A stretch of DNA of 64,000 bases from Streptomyces sp. 2114.4. GTDB lineage: Bacteria > Actinomycetota > Actinomycetes > Streptomycetales > Streptomycetaceae. This document shows, piece after piece, positions 34,176-42,484 of this stretch. The translations under genes and the position numbers were made by a program. The stretch lies in contig NZ_FYEY01000001.1 in NCBI RefSeq assembly GCF_900187385.1, positions 4,464,001 to 4,528,000 on the forward strand. The letters run 5' to 3'. Position 1 is the stretch's first letter, and the number at the start of each line of letters is the position of its first letter. A model generated the notes under the pieces. The model had not been told where the DNA came from. It was given only the letters and a program-made list of their open reading frames with translations, and ran no database searches.

Positions 34176-34937
34176 TCAGGCCCGGCGGGCGGTGATGTTG
34201 AGCCGTACGTAGTCGACGACCGGCTCGGGGAGGCGGGCGGCGACGTCGCGGACGAAGCGCTCGTGGTCGGACTCGGGGAGCTTGTCGAGGTGGGAGCCGA
34301 GGACCACGGTGGCCAGGTAGCTCCACAGCTGCTCGCCCGGCTCCAGCCGGGCCGGGTCGGGCAGCAGGCTGACCTCGATGCCGGTGAACCCGGCGTCCTT
34401 CAGACGCTCGGTGGTCTCCTCGACACCGGCGAAGTACCAGACCCTGTCCTTGTCATCGGTCCCGTCGGTCTTCTTGCCCAGTACCTCGTCCACGGCTGCG
34501 TTGATCCGCGCGACATTGCCCTGGCCGCCGCACTCGGCGACGAACTGGCCGCCCGGTCGCAGGTGCCGGGCCAGGTTGGTGAAGAGCGCCGCGTGATCGG
34601 TGATCCAGTGGAAGGTGGCCACGCTGGTGATCGCGTCGACCTGGCCGGATACCGGCAGGGGCTTGGTCAGGTCGGCGTGGACGACCTCGAGCCGGTCGAT
34701 CCGGTCGGCCAGCTTGGTGCGCAGCTGGTCGAGCATGCGACGGGAGCCGTCGACGCCGATCACCCGGCCGTCCGGGACCAGGTCGAGCAACGCGGCGGTG
34801 TCGCGGCCCGTGCCGCAGCCGGCGTCCAGGACGGTTTCGCCACCCGTCAGCTGCAGCCGGCCCAGGGTGCGCTTGCCCCACTGCTGGTGCGGCAGGGGAA
34901 GCGAGTCGTACGTCTTGGCGTCCCATTCACGAGGCAC
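34176..34937 (-). CDS. Class I SAM-dependent methyltransferase (trans-aconitate-MT-like)
   Basis: A 253-residue Rossmann methyltransferase: SAM loop VLDAGCGTGRDTAALLD (near residues 36-52), acidic residue in VIGVDGSRRML, VVHADLTKPLP, and a HWITDHAALFTNLARHLRPGG motif IV region. The start region REWDAKTYDSLPLPHQQWG matches the trans-aconitate 2-methyltransferase type. GTG start 34937 overlaps the OsmC-like gene by 11 bp. Together with the HemN-like radical SAM gene it resembles the pair used for cyclopropanation in CC-1065-type pathways (C10P with C10Q); that function here is an inference. Confidence 0.87.
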   Translation of the reverse strand: MPREWDAKTYDSLPLPHQQWGKRTLGRLQLTGGETVLDAGCGTGRDTAALLDLVPDGRVIGVDGSRRMLDQLRTKLADRIDRLEVVHADLTKPLPVSGQVDAITSVATFHWITDHAALFTNLARHLRPGGQFVAECGGQGNVARINAAVDEVLGKKTDGTDDKDRVWYFAGVEETTERLKDAGFTGIEVSLLPDPARLEPGEQLWSYLATVVLGSHLDKLPESDHERFVRDVAARLPEPVVDYVRLNITARRA

Positions 34938-35982
34938 GGTGGTGCTCCTTGGTGTCGTTCATGCGGTCGTTCTCGGTGTGCGGTACGGGGACCGGGGTGC
35001 CGTCCAGGACCAGCCGGACCTCGATCGGGTGGGCGTCCCTGACCAGCCGCAGGGCGTCTCCCTCGTCGAGCCAGCGGCGTATGGCGCCGGCCGCCGTGCC
35101 GCCCTCCTCCGTCGGGTCGGCGGGCAGCAGCTGGACGAGGACGTTGCGCAGCCCTGCGGGTGCGTCGGGGGAGGAGGAGTAAGGGCCGCGCAGGTCGATA
35201 CGGCCCGAGGCGTGCACGGACGCGGACGCCTCGCCGGGGGCGGCGGCCCGCGGGTCGGCGAAGCCGAGGGCTTCCGCCGCCAGCGCGGCCAGGACGTACT
35301 CCTGGGCACTCGGGGCGAGGTCGGCGCCGAACAGCTGCTTGGGCTGGTCGGACTCGGCGTGCACGCCGTCGGCCTCGGCGATGACGTGGGTGCCGACCTC
35401 CCACCTCACCTGGGCGGTACGCCGCCTGACGGCCGTGAACTCCTCCGCGCCGGCCGGGCCGGGACGGCTGAGGAGGTGCACGTCCTGGGCGGTCTGCACC
35501 ACGGCCTTGATGACGCCCGGTTCCTCCAGGGTGCGGTGCGCGCTGTCCCGCGCACGGGCCGCCGCGACCGCCCGCCGGGCCTGCCCGGCACAGATCCCGC
35601 CGTCGAGACGTATCCCGTACGAGAGCCTGACGGAGCCGTCCGCTGCGAACTCGGCGCAGGGCAGCACCTCCAGGAGCTCCGGGCCACACCCCGCACCGGA
35701 CAGCTCGGTGACCACGCTGTCCGCCACGGACGCCCCCAGGGCCACCAGCAGCGACCCGACCGGATCGAGGTGGTCGCCGGTGCCGGACCCGCACCGCTGG
35801 TCGATGCCGAAGGCCCGGGCCACCCGGGTGGATCCGAGCCGCATCGGTTCGGTGTGTACCCGGCAGTGGCCGGCCGCCACGGGCCGGGCCGTCACGCCGA
35901 CGCTCAGCTGTGCCTCCCAGGAGTCCTCCCCGATCTGCTCGGCCAGCGACTGCCGGGCTCGTAGATCGACGCCGTTCAGCAT
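34927..35982 (-). CDS. Tandem OsmC-like protein lacking the peroxidatic cysteines
   Basis: A 351-residue protein that I read as two OsmC/Ohr-type domains. The first has GDHLDPVGSLLVALGASVAD (about residues 69-88) in place of the family's NPEQLFAA...C helix. The second has SDQPKQLFGADLAPSAQEYVLAALAAEALGF, a close match to the OsmC core helix. In both, the residue aligned with the peroxidatic Cys is not Cys (Ser and Glu by hand alignment). Four of the other cysteines lie in the first half. A peroxidase role is thus doubtful; binding or scaffolding is possible. ATG 35982 shares its A with the stop of the upstream PLP-fold gene (TGATG). Confidence 0.68.
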   Translation of the reverse strand: MLNGVDLRARQSLAEQIGEDSWEAQLSVGVTARPVAAGHCRVHTEPMRLGSTRVARAFGIDQRCGSGTGDHLDPVGSLLVALGASVADSVVTELSGAGCGPELLEVLPCAEFAADGSVRLSYGIRLDGGICAGQARRAVAAARARDSAHRTLEEPGVIKAVVQTAQDVHLLSRPGPAGAEEFTAVRRRTAQVRWEVGTHVIAEADGVHAESDQPKQLFGADLAPSAQEYVLAALAAEALGFADPRAAAPGEASASVHASGRIDLRGPYSSSPDAPAGLRNVLVQLLPADPTEEGGTAAGAIRRWLDEGDALRLVRDAHPIEVRLVLDGTPVPVPHTENDRMNDTKEHHRAS

Positions 35983-37031
35983 CACGTGTCAGCTCCGTTG
36001 CTCTGCTCGAGGGCCGCGTCCAGGGCCCGCCTCAGCCGGGTCGTCAGGGCGTCACTGCCGGTGATGCCCACCTCCAGGCGCACCAGTTGCCGCGTGATGC
36101 CCGCTTCCCGGCGGACCCGCTCGCTCAGGTGGGCGTGGCTGGTGTGGGCGGGCAGCCGGGCGGAGCCGGCGAGCGGTGTGCCGTCGCCGTTGCCGGCGGC
36201 CAGGATGCCGGACAGGTCACGGATCTCCGGTACGACCTCGAAGGACAGCAGTCCGCCGAAGCCCTCGTGGGTTTCCAGGGCCCACGGTGCCTCGTCGAAG
36301 GACGGTCGGTGTACCGCCCGTACGGCGGGGTGCGCGCGCAGTGCCGCGGCGACCCGCTCGGCGCCGTCCCGCTGGGCGGACAGCCGCAGTTGCAGGGTGG
36401 CCAGGGAGCGTTCCAGCAGGTGGGCGGCCCAGCCGTGCACCTCGCCGCCGAGCCGCGCGCACTGTTCGGCGATGCGTGGCAGATACCGGTCCAGGCCGGT
36501 GACCAGGGCGGCGCCGACGTCCCCCCAGCCGTCGAGATAGGGGGCCGTGTCCTCGATGACGACCACGGCGCCGGTCTCCAGGGGCCGCAGCTCGGCGGGT
36601 GACAGTGCGGTGTTGTCCACGACCAGCAGGAGGTCGTTCATCTGGGCATGGATGGCGATCTCGTTGAGCGGGGCCGGCCGCATCAGCGGGTCGCTCAGGG
36701 ACTGCGTGTACACGACCTGGGTTTCGGGCCGTACGGCGGCGATGACGGCGTCCACGTCGGTGCAGTCGACGAAGGTCACCGTGCGTCCCAGGCCGCTGAG
36801 TTCGCGGGTCAGGACGCCGCGCAGCGGGTCGCAGATCTGGTCGGAGGCGATGAGGTGACCGCCCGGGTTGGTCAGGGCGAGCAGCGTGCCCGTGGTGGCG
36901 GCCACCGCTCCGGGCACGAGCAGCGCACGGTCGGCGCCGTGCAGGGCGGCGAAGGCGTCCTCGACCCGGCGGACCGGCCCGTGGGCCGGGGACGCGGGGG
37001 CGGTCGTGGGTGCGGTCTGCTGCACGGTCAC
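35982..37031 (-). CDS. Cys/Met-metabolism PLP-fold protein with no lysine
   Basis: A 349-residue homologue of cystathionine gamma-synthase/methionine gamma-lyase, recognised by GADRALLVPGAVAAT, VVYTQSLSDPL and LVVDNTALSPAELRPLETGAVVV, which matches the family's VVDNTFATP...PLELGAD block. The PLP-lysine motif (SATKYxxGHxDV) is replaced by EDTAPYLDGWGDV, with Pro164 at the lysine position. The whole translated protein contains no lysine at all. The N-terminal ~40 residues of the family are also missing. GTG 37031 overlaps the radical SAM stop (GTGA). It cannot use PLP in the usual covalent way; a PLP-independent or structural role is inferred. Confidence 0.82.
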   Translation of the reverse strand: MTVQQTAPTTAPASPAHGPVRRVEDAFAALHGADRALLVPGAVAATTGTLLALTNPGGHLIASDQICDPLRGVLTRELSGLGRTVTFVDCTDVDAVIAAVRPETQVVYTQSLSDPLMRPAPLNEIAIHAQMNDLLLVVDNTALSPAELRPLETGAVVVIEDTAPYLDGWGDVGAALVTGLDRYLPRIAEQCARLGGEVHGWAAHLLERSLATLQLRLSAQRDGAERVAAALRAHPAVRAVHRPSFDEAPWALETHEGFGGLLSFEVVPEIRDLSGILAAGNGDGTPLAGSARLPAHTSHAHLSERVRREAGITRQLVRLEVGITGSDALTTRLRRALDAALEQSNGADT

Positions 37032-38497
37032 CGCCGGCACACGGGCGCGTCGGACAGGCCGATGCGCTGGTGGAAGTAGTGGAAGATGATCTCCTCGTGC
37101 AGGGCCTCGCCGTCCAGGGTCGGGCGGAGGGCGGTGCCGTGGTCGACCTTCTCGACCAGTCCGCGCTCCAGCAGCTCGGCGAACGCGGAGGCGAAGGGCT
37201 CCATCTCCAGCAGGTCGGCGCCGAAGCGCTCCTTGTAGCGTTCCAGGACGATCGGCTGGTTGGCCTTGAAGTTGAAGCCGAGCGCGGTGCCGATGGCCTT
37301 GTGGCCACTGAGCCGGCGGCCGAAGTTGAGCGGCAGGCCCTCGTTGTTCTGCATGAACGACACGTACTTGCTGATGTCGGTGATGTTGTGCGTCTGCAGG
37401 AACTCCTCCTCGGCACCGGTGAGCCAGCCGTAGGCCCCGGGACCGTAGGCGATCATGGTGTTGTAGTGCTCCCACTTGTTCTTCGAGGTCTGCGGGATGT
37501 TGCCGCCCTCGTAGGTGCCGGGCCGGCTCCACCAGCCGCAGGGGCTGGGGTAGTAGCCCTGCTCCAGCAGGACCTCGACGGCCTCCTGACGCATCGCGTA
37601 CGTCGAGTCCAGGTCCGGGAAGCGGCCCTCGCGGATGAGCCGTTCGCGCACCGCGGGGTTGTTCCAGACCGCGCGGTTGCCGATGCCCATCTCCTCCCGG
37701 TCGGCGTTGCGCAGCCGGTAGATGGTGATGGTGGGAACGCCGAGGCCGGTCAGGATCTCCATGTCGCGGCGTACCGACTCCGGGGTCTGGTACGGCAGGC
37801 CGAACATCATGTCGACGTTGAAGGGGCAGCCGGTGGCGAGCAGGTTCTCGACCGCCTCGATCGACTGGGCCGCGGAGTGGCGGCGCTTGGTGAAGTCGTT
37901 CACCTCGTCCTGCAGGGACTGCACCCCGAGACTGAACCGGTTGAAGCCCAGCTCACGTGCGGTCTCCAGGTGGTGGCGCTGGAAGTTCTCCGGGTTGCCC
38001 TCGATGTTGAACTCGATGCCGTCGGCCAGCTCGTAGTTCTCCCGGACGTGCTCGACCAGCGGCTTGATGAAGTCGGGGCTGTTGAGCAGCAGGGCCGCGG
38101 TGCCGCCGCCGATGTAGAAGGACTCGATGCGGGCCCGGGGTATCCAGTCGTAGCGGTCCAGGTAGCGGCGGGACTCCTCGATCAGCAGGTCGGACCACAG
38201 GCGCAGGGCGCCGTCCTCCTTGCCGCGGGGCACCAGCCGTTTGACGTAGTTGCAGAAATGACAGATGTAGTTGCAGAGCGGGAGGTGGAAGTACAGGTGT
38301 GCCGGGTGGCCCGCGCCCGGGAACGCGCCGTACTCCGCGGCGAGTTCGTCACTGCCGAGCCGGTCGCCCTCGTTCGAGGTGACGTTGATGTTGTACTCGT
38401 CGCGCGGGATCTGGAGCTGCGGGTTGCGGTCGAGGAGACGGCCGAGGTTGAGTTCGAGATCGGCCGTGGTGCCGCCGGTGGTGGTGTGGACGGACAT
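37028..38497 (-). CDS. HemN/HemW-like radical SAM enzyme
   Basis: A 489-residue radical SAM protein of the coproporphyrinogen-oxidase-like branch. The cluster motif is C75-N-Y-I-C79-H-F-C82 (CX3CX2C), within LYFHLPLCNYICHFCNY. The SAM motif is FYIGGGTAALL, then FNIEGNPENF, LGVQSLQDEVNDFTKR and MMFGLPYQTPESV. The C-terminal HemN domain has AYGPGAYGW and KANQPIVLERYKERFGADLLEMEP. HemN-like enzymes in natural-product loci (class C methylases, CC-1065 cyclopropane chemistry) use two SAM molecules. Genuine haem synthesis is unlikely given the operon. ATG 38497 follows CAAGGAGTCAC. Confidence 0.93.
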   Translation of the reverse strand: MSVHTTTGGTTADLELNLGRLLDRNPQLQIPRDEYNINVTSNEGDRLGSDELAAEYGAFPGAGHPAHLYFHLPLCNYICHFCNYVKRLVPRGKEDGALRLWSDLLIEESRRYLDRYDWIPRARIESFYIGGGTAALLLNSPDFIKPLVEHVRENYELADGIEFNIEGNPENFQRHHLETARELGFNRFSLGVQSLQDEVNDFTKRRHSAAQSIEAVENLLATGCPFNVDMMFGLPYQTPESVRRDMEILTGLGVPTITIYRLRNADREEMGIGNRAVWNNPAVRERLIREGRFPDLDSTYAMRQEAVEVLLEQGYYPSPCGWWSRPGTYEGGNIPQTSKNKWEHYNTMIAYGPGAYGWLTGAEEEFLQTHNITDISKYVSFMQNNEGLPLNFGRRLSGHKAIGTALGFNFKANQPIVLERYKERFGADLLEMEPFASAFAELLERGLVEKVDHGTALRPTLDGEALHEEIIFHYFHQRIGLSDAPVCRR

Positions 38498-38577
38498 GTG
38501 ACTCCTTGGTTGTGGAGGGCCCGGGGTGGCTTGTGGCCGGACCGGGTGGGAGGAGTGGCACGCGGACGGTGTGGCGT

Positions 38578-39072
38578 TCAGAGGCTGTAGTAGCGGGACA
38601 TCGCCGCGTGCAGCCAGGCCGGCTCGCGGACGGTCTCCGCCGCCGGCTGGAAGAGCCGCTGGTACGGCTTGATGTCGAGGACCGGCGTGCCGTCCAGCGC
38701 GTCGAGTGCCCGTACGTGCAGGGTCAGGCCGTCGACGCGGACCAGCTCGCAGCGCGAGACGCCGAGCCGGTTGGGGCGTTCCTTGAGCCGTTGGGCGAGG
38801 ATGCCGAGGCGGGGCAGGTCGGTGCGGTCCCGGGGGTGGCAGTCGCCGGTGACGGCCGCGGTCTCGGGGACCAGATGGAAGTGGAAGACGATTTCGAGGT
38901 GCGAGAACTGCTCCAGGCCCCGCACGGCCTCGGGCCGCAGCCGCTCGGGGTCCAGCTCGATGACCGAGCTGACACCGCCCCAGCGGTCGTGTTCGGGCAC
39001 GCTGCGGGGCGAGCGGACGACGCCGATGGGGCGGACGACGTACGAGGGCGAGGTCCCGTGGGTCTCCTGCAT
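38578..39072 (-). CDS. TrmO/TsaA-like protein, copy 2
   Basis: A 164-residue paralogue of the protein at 32310-32792, with the same landmarks: FSHLEIVFHFHLVPE, GDCHPRDRTDLPRLGILAQR, RPNRLGVSRCELVRVDGL and LDALDGTPVLDIKPY. The N-terminus differs (VRPIGVVRSPRSVPEHDRW). It lies between the PCP-TE and radical SAM genes. ATG 39072 is preceded by GGAACGGAG; an upstream ATG at 39102 is less likely. Two diverged copies in one operon suggest two methyl transfers or a heteromer. Confidence 0.87.
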   Translation of the reverse strand: MQETHGTSPSYVVRPIGVVRSPRSVPEHDRWGGVSSVIELDPERLRPEAVRGLEQFSHLEIVFHFHLVPETAAVTGDCHPRDRTDLPRLGILAQRLKERPNRLGVSRCELVRVDGLTLHVRALDALDGTPVLDIKPYQRLFQPAAETVREPAWLHAAMSRYYSL

Positions 39073-39116
39073 GGGTACTCCGTTCCGTGGGGCGGCGGTC
39101 ATCCGGGTGCCGGCCG

Positions 39117-40193
39117 TCAGGAGGCCGGGGCGGCCGCGGACACCGTGTCGAGCTGTTCGCGCAGCCGGCGGCCCAGGACCTCGACCTGGCCGGGCTCGAC
39201 CATCGTGAAGTGGTCGCCCGGGACGTCGATGACGACGGCTTGCTCCGCGACCTCGCTCCAGCCCAGGTCGTCGGGGAGCGTGCCGTCCTCCAGGGAGCGG
39301 TCGGTGACGCGGAAGACGGTGACGGGGCCGTCGTACGGCTTGATCTTGTAGGCCGTCAGGGCGCCCAGGTTGTGCTGATACATATCGATCATGCGGCGCA
39401 GCCGGTCGGCGTCGAAGTCGGCGGGCATGGTGCCGGCCGCGACCGCCCGCTCCACCAGGACCTGCGCCCGGGTGCCGGGGTCCAGCCCGCGCAGCCAGTC
39501 GACGTCCAGCTCCAGTCTGAGCCCGCGCCACAGCAGGGCGCGCAGCGCGAAGTCCGGGTCTCCGCTGGGCTCGACCGTGATGCGGGTGTCCAGCAGGCCG
39601 ACGAGTCCGACGCGCTCACCGCGCTCTTGGAGCCGGCGGGCGATCTCGTAGGCGAGCAGTCCGCCCATCGAGTAGCCGATCAGGTTCCACGGGGCGCCGT
39701 CGGGGTGGACGGTCCGCAGCTGCTCGATGAAGTGCTCGGCGATCTCCTCGAGCGAGGAGAGGGGTTCCTCGCCGGGCAGCAGACCGAGCGACTGCAGGGC
39801 CCAGAAGGGCTGGTCGAGGCCCATGGCACGGGCGATGGGCGGGTAGAGCAGCACGGTTCCCGACACGGGCGGCAGGGCGTATACCGGGCTGTCGCCCGAG
39901 CCTTGCTGGACGCGGACCAGCTGGCCCTGCCGCTCGGCCGTGCCACCCCGGACGATCTCCGCGAGTTCGGCGACCGTGGCCGCGGAGAGCAGGTCCGCGG
40001 CGGTCAGGTCGACCTGGAAGAGCCTGCGCACTTCCACCGTCAGCTTGATGGCGAGCAGCGAGTGGCCGCCGAGCGAAAAGAAGTCATCGTGGATGCCGAC
40101 GTCGTCGCGGCCCAGCAACCGGCGCCAGATGTCGGTCAGCTGGAGTTCCACGCCGTCGCGGCCGAGGACGCTGGTGGTTTCGGGGTGGGTCAT
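39117..40193 (-). CDS. Peptidyl carrier protein-thioesterase didomain
   Basis: A 358-residue NRPS release protein. The carrier domain (residues ~15-85) has DDFFSLGGHSLLAIKL with the phosphopantetheine Ser45. After a short linker, the type I thioesterase has LPPVSGTVLLYPPIARAM, nucleophile elbow LIGYSMGGLLAYE (Ser175), acidic residue in GLLDTRI, and histidine in VPGDHFTMVEP near the C-terminus. There is no condensation domain in the window, so the carrier is probably loaded in trans by the A domain at 42485. This points to a carrier-tethered amino acid pathway rather than a peptide assembly line. Start ATG 40193. Confidence 0.93.
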   Translation of the reverse strand: MTHPETTSVLGRDGVELQLTDIWRRLLGRDDVGIHDDFFSLGGHSLLAIKLTVEVRRLFQVDLTAADLLSAATVAELAEIVRGGTAERQGQLVRVQQGSGDSPVYALPPVSGTVLLYPPIARAMGLDQPFWALQSLGLLPGEEPLSSLEEIAEHFIEQLRTVHPDGAPWNLIGYSMGGLLAYEIARRLQERGERVGLVGLLDTRITVEPSGDPDFALRALLWRGLRLELDVDWLRGLDPGTRAQVLVERAVAAGTMPADFDADRLRRMIDMYQHNLGALTAYKIKPYDGPVTVFRVTDRSLEDGTLPDDLGWSEVAEQAVVIDVPGDHFTMVEPGQVEVLGRRLREQLDTVSAAAPAS

Positions 40194-40240
40194 CGTCTCC
40201 CTCGTCTGACATGTCGTAGGGGGTGGGCGGCACGGGCCGT

Positions 40241-41470
40241 TCAGACGGCGGTCGCGGCGGCTGAACGGGCCCCGGCCAGGCGGCCCTCGGCCCAGCGCAC
40301 CGCCGGTGCCATCGCCAGCCCGCCGGCCAGGAACACCGCGCCCAGGACCATCCAGCCGGGCGTGCCCCAGTCGATGAGGAGCAGGGTCAGCGAGACCGGG
40401 CCGAACATCTGGACGGCCGCGATCCCGGTGTTGAACAGGCCCTGGTACTGGCCCTGTTTGTCCGCCGGGGCGAGTTCGTAGCCGATCACCCAGGAGCCGG
40501 CCGACTGGACCATTTCGCCGTACACATGGAGCGCCGCGGCCACCGCCAGCGCCGCCGTCGCCGCCACCGGGCCACGCCCGGCCGACAGGGCGAAGGCCGC
40601 ACAGCACCCGAGCAGGGCCACTCCGGCGATGCGGAAAGCGCGGACGGCGGAGCGCAGTCCCTCGATCTTCTTGGTGAGGGGGACCTGCAGGCCGACGACG
40701 GCGAGGGTGTTGAGGAGCAGCAGTACGGCGGTGAGCGCGGGCGGTGCGCCGGTGTGGAGCGCGATCCACAGCGGGAGGATCACTTCGAGGATCGGGATGT
40801 GCAGCAGCATCACCATGTTCAGCACGGCGAGCAGTGCGTACGGGGTGTCGCGCAGCACCGCAAGCCGCGGCTCACCCGGTGCGCGCCGGGGTGCGGGCGG
40901 TACGGCGGGCAGCCGCAGGAACAGCAGGCCGCAGCCCAGGAAGCTCACCGCGTTGAGAAGAAAGGTGAGCCGGTACGCCGTGCCGGTGTCCCACAGCAGG
41001 GCCAGACCGCCCAGCCCGGCACCGGCCGAGACGCCCACATTGGTGACGACGCGGATCTTGGCGCGGACGCGGACGAGGTTGTCGGCGTTCAGTACGGCCG
41101 GGATCAGCGCCTGCCGGGCCGCGTGGGCACCGCGCTCGAACAGGGCGTACAGGAAGGCGATCACGACGAACACGGGGAAGGCGGAGGTCGTCAGATAGGC
41201 GCTGGTGGCGAGACCCGCGAGGGCGAGGAGCGCCGCCGCGGTGCCGCGCGGGCCCCTGCGGTCGGCGAGGTGGCCGAAGGGGACGCCCGCGAACAGGCCC
41301 GCGATGCCGGCGATGGTCAGGCCGAGGCCGAGCCGGGACGGGCTGAAGCCCACGATCCGGGTGAAGTAAAGGGCGGAACAGGTCAGGAAGGCGCCGTTTC
41401 CCAGGGAATTGACGAGTGTTCCGAGAATGAGGGTGCGGCCGGGGCCGTCTTCGATGAGCCGGGACTTCAT
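40241..41470 (-). CDS. MFS exporter
   Basis: A 409-residue major-facilitator transporter with 11-12 predicted membrane helices. The A-motif GHLADRRGPRG lies in the loop after helix 2 (near residues 64-75). The first ~60 residues (LILGTLVNSLGNGAFLTCSALYFTRIVGF) match drug-efflux-like MFS members. Its place inside the operon, overlapping the hydrolase by ATGA, suggests export of, or resistance to, the pathway product. Confidence 0.9.
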   Translation of the reverse strand: MKSRLIEDGPGRTLILGTLVNSLGNGAFLTCSALYFTRIVGFSPSRLGLGLTIAGIAGLFAGVPFGHLADRRGPRGTAAALLALAGLATSAYLTTSAFPVFVVIAFLYALFERGAHAARQALIPAVLNADNLVRVRAKIRVVTNVGVSAGAGLGGLALLWDTGTAYRLTFLLNAVSFLGCGLLFLRLPAVPPAPRRAPGEPRLAVLRDTPYALLAVLNMVMLLHIPILEVILPLWIALHTGAPPALTAVLLLLNTLAVVGLQVPLTKKIEGLRSAVRAFRIAGVALLGCCAAFALSAGRGPVAATAALAVAAALHVYGEMVQSAGSWVIGYELAPADKQGQYQGLFNTGIAAVQMFGPVSLTLLLIDWGTPGWMVLGAVFLAGGLAMAPAVRWAEGRLAGARSAAATAV

Positions 41471-42285
41471 GCGGATTTTTCCTTCTCGCCGTTTCCGTTG
41501 CCGCTTCCGTTTCCGGAAAGCCCGGGAGGACCGGAAAGACCGGGAGGGCCGGAAAGCCCGGCGAAGTGGTCCCGATAGAATGCGCGCATCACGGACGCGA
41601 TCTCTTCCGTATTGTGGTAGCAGTCGGCATGCGATCCCCGGATGGTTTCCAGCCGGAGCATTCCGCCGCTCCGGCCGGAAAGGCGCTCGCGTTCACCGGC
41701 CAGGATGTTGCCACTGTCGGTGCCGGCCAGCACCAGCACCGGGATACCGAGCCGTTCCAGCAGGTCCGGCAGGTGCCCGAAGTCGTAGGTCCAGCGCAGC
41801 AGGCTGCCCTCGGCCCACTCGTCGGCCACGTGCAGCGCGGGGTGCGCGTCGAAGGACTGGTCGATCACCACCAGGCTGCGTACCCGGGACGCGCCCCAGG
41901 TGACCGCGGAGACGGCCGCCACCAGCCCGCCGTACGAGTAGCCGACCAGGTGCACCTCGTCCGGCAGGATGTCGGCGATGCGATGGAGGTCGGCGGAGAA
42001 GTCGAGTACCGAGTAGCCCCAGTCCGGCTTGTGGCTGTCGCCGTGGGAACGCAGCGAGGGGTGGACGGCTACCGAACCGGCCGGGCACAGGGCGTCGCCG
42101 ACGGGCCGCAGCTGGCTTTTGTCGCCGCCGAATCCGTGCAGCAGGAGCATGTCGCCCGGGGCTCCGCCGGCCCGGGAGAGCCCGGGAACGGCGTCGTAGT
42201 CCAGCAGTTCGACGCCGCTGTCGTGTCCCGACAGGGCCGGCGCGGGCAGAATGCGGTCTTCCGGTCCGGCAAAGCTCATGGACAT
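41467..42285 (-). CDS. Alpha/beta hydrolase, first gene of the minus-strand operon
   Basis: A ~272-residue alpha/beta hydrolase: MLLLHGFGGDKSQLRPV oxyanion region, nucleophile elbow LVGYSYGGLVAA, acidic residue in LVLAGTDSGN, and histidine in IRGSHADCYHN. It may hydrolyse a thioester or ester in the pathway or act as a proof-reading thioesterase. The C-terminus has a low-complexity tail (LSGPPGLSGPPG, then Asn/Gly and Lys/Glu) encoded by an 18-bp repeat near 41520-41560. I chose ATG 42285, 4-5 bp after AAGGGGG; ATG 42279 is also possible. Confidence 0.87.
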   Translation of the reverse strand: MSMSFAGPEDRILPAPALSGHDSGVELLDYDAVPGLSRAGGAPGDMLLLHGFGGDKSQLRPVGDALCPAGSVAVHPSLRSHGDSHKPDWGYSVLDFSADLHRIADILPDEVHLVGYSYGGLVAAVSAVTWGASRVRSLVVIDQSFDAHPALHVADEWAEGSLLRWTYDFGHLPDLLERLGIPVLVLAGTDSGNILAGERERLSGRSGGMLRLETIRGSHADCYHNTEEIASVMRAFYRDHFAGLSGPPGLSGPPGLSGNGSGNGNGEKEKSA

Positions 42286-42484
42286 CAACCCCCTTGAGGA
42301 AAGCCGAGGTGGCTGCCCGGCCTCACCAGATTCCAGTCCGGCCGTGGGAAAGGTCAATGCCGGTCACTGTCCCCGGATTCGGGTACGTGACAACGGGAGT
42401 GAAGGGGATCGAATATCTGTGGTGGGTGGCCGGAATTCCGGTCGGCCCGGTCTTCATTCCGCCGGGAGAACGGGAGGGATTTCC
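42286..42484. promoter_or_regulatory. Divergent promoter region of the biosynthetic locus
   Basis: The 199 bp between the ten-gene minus-strand operon and the A-domain gene must hold both promoters. GGTCA occurs twice 10 bp apart (42352 and 42362), which could be a direct-repeat operator for the SARP, but the match is short and unproven. GGGAGGG at about 42473 is the A-domain ribosome-binding site. Confidence 0.45.

Noticed and set aside
32632..34212. Long plus-strand frame over the ATP-grasp gene
   Set aside because: Shadow of the minus-strand gene, which has all ATP-grasp motifs.
42352..42366. GGTCA direct repeats as SARP operator
   Set aside because: Only two 5-bp matches with a 10-bp period; SARP heptamers usually repeat at 11 or 22 bp, so it is not listed as a site.
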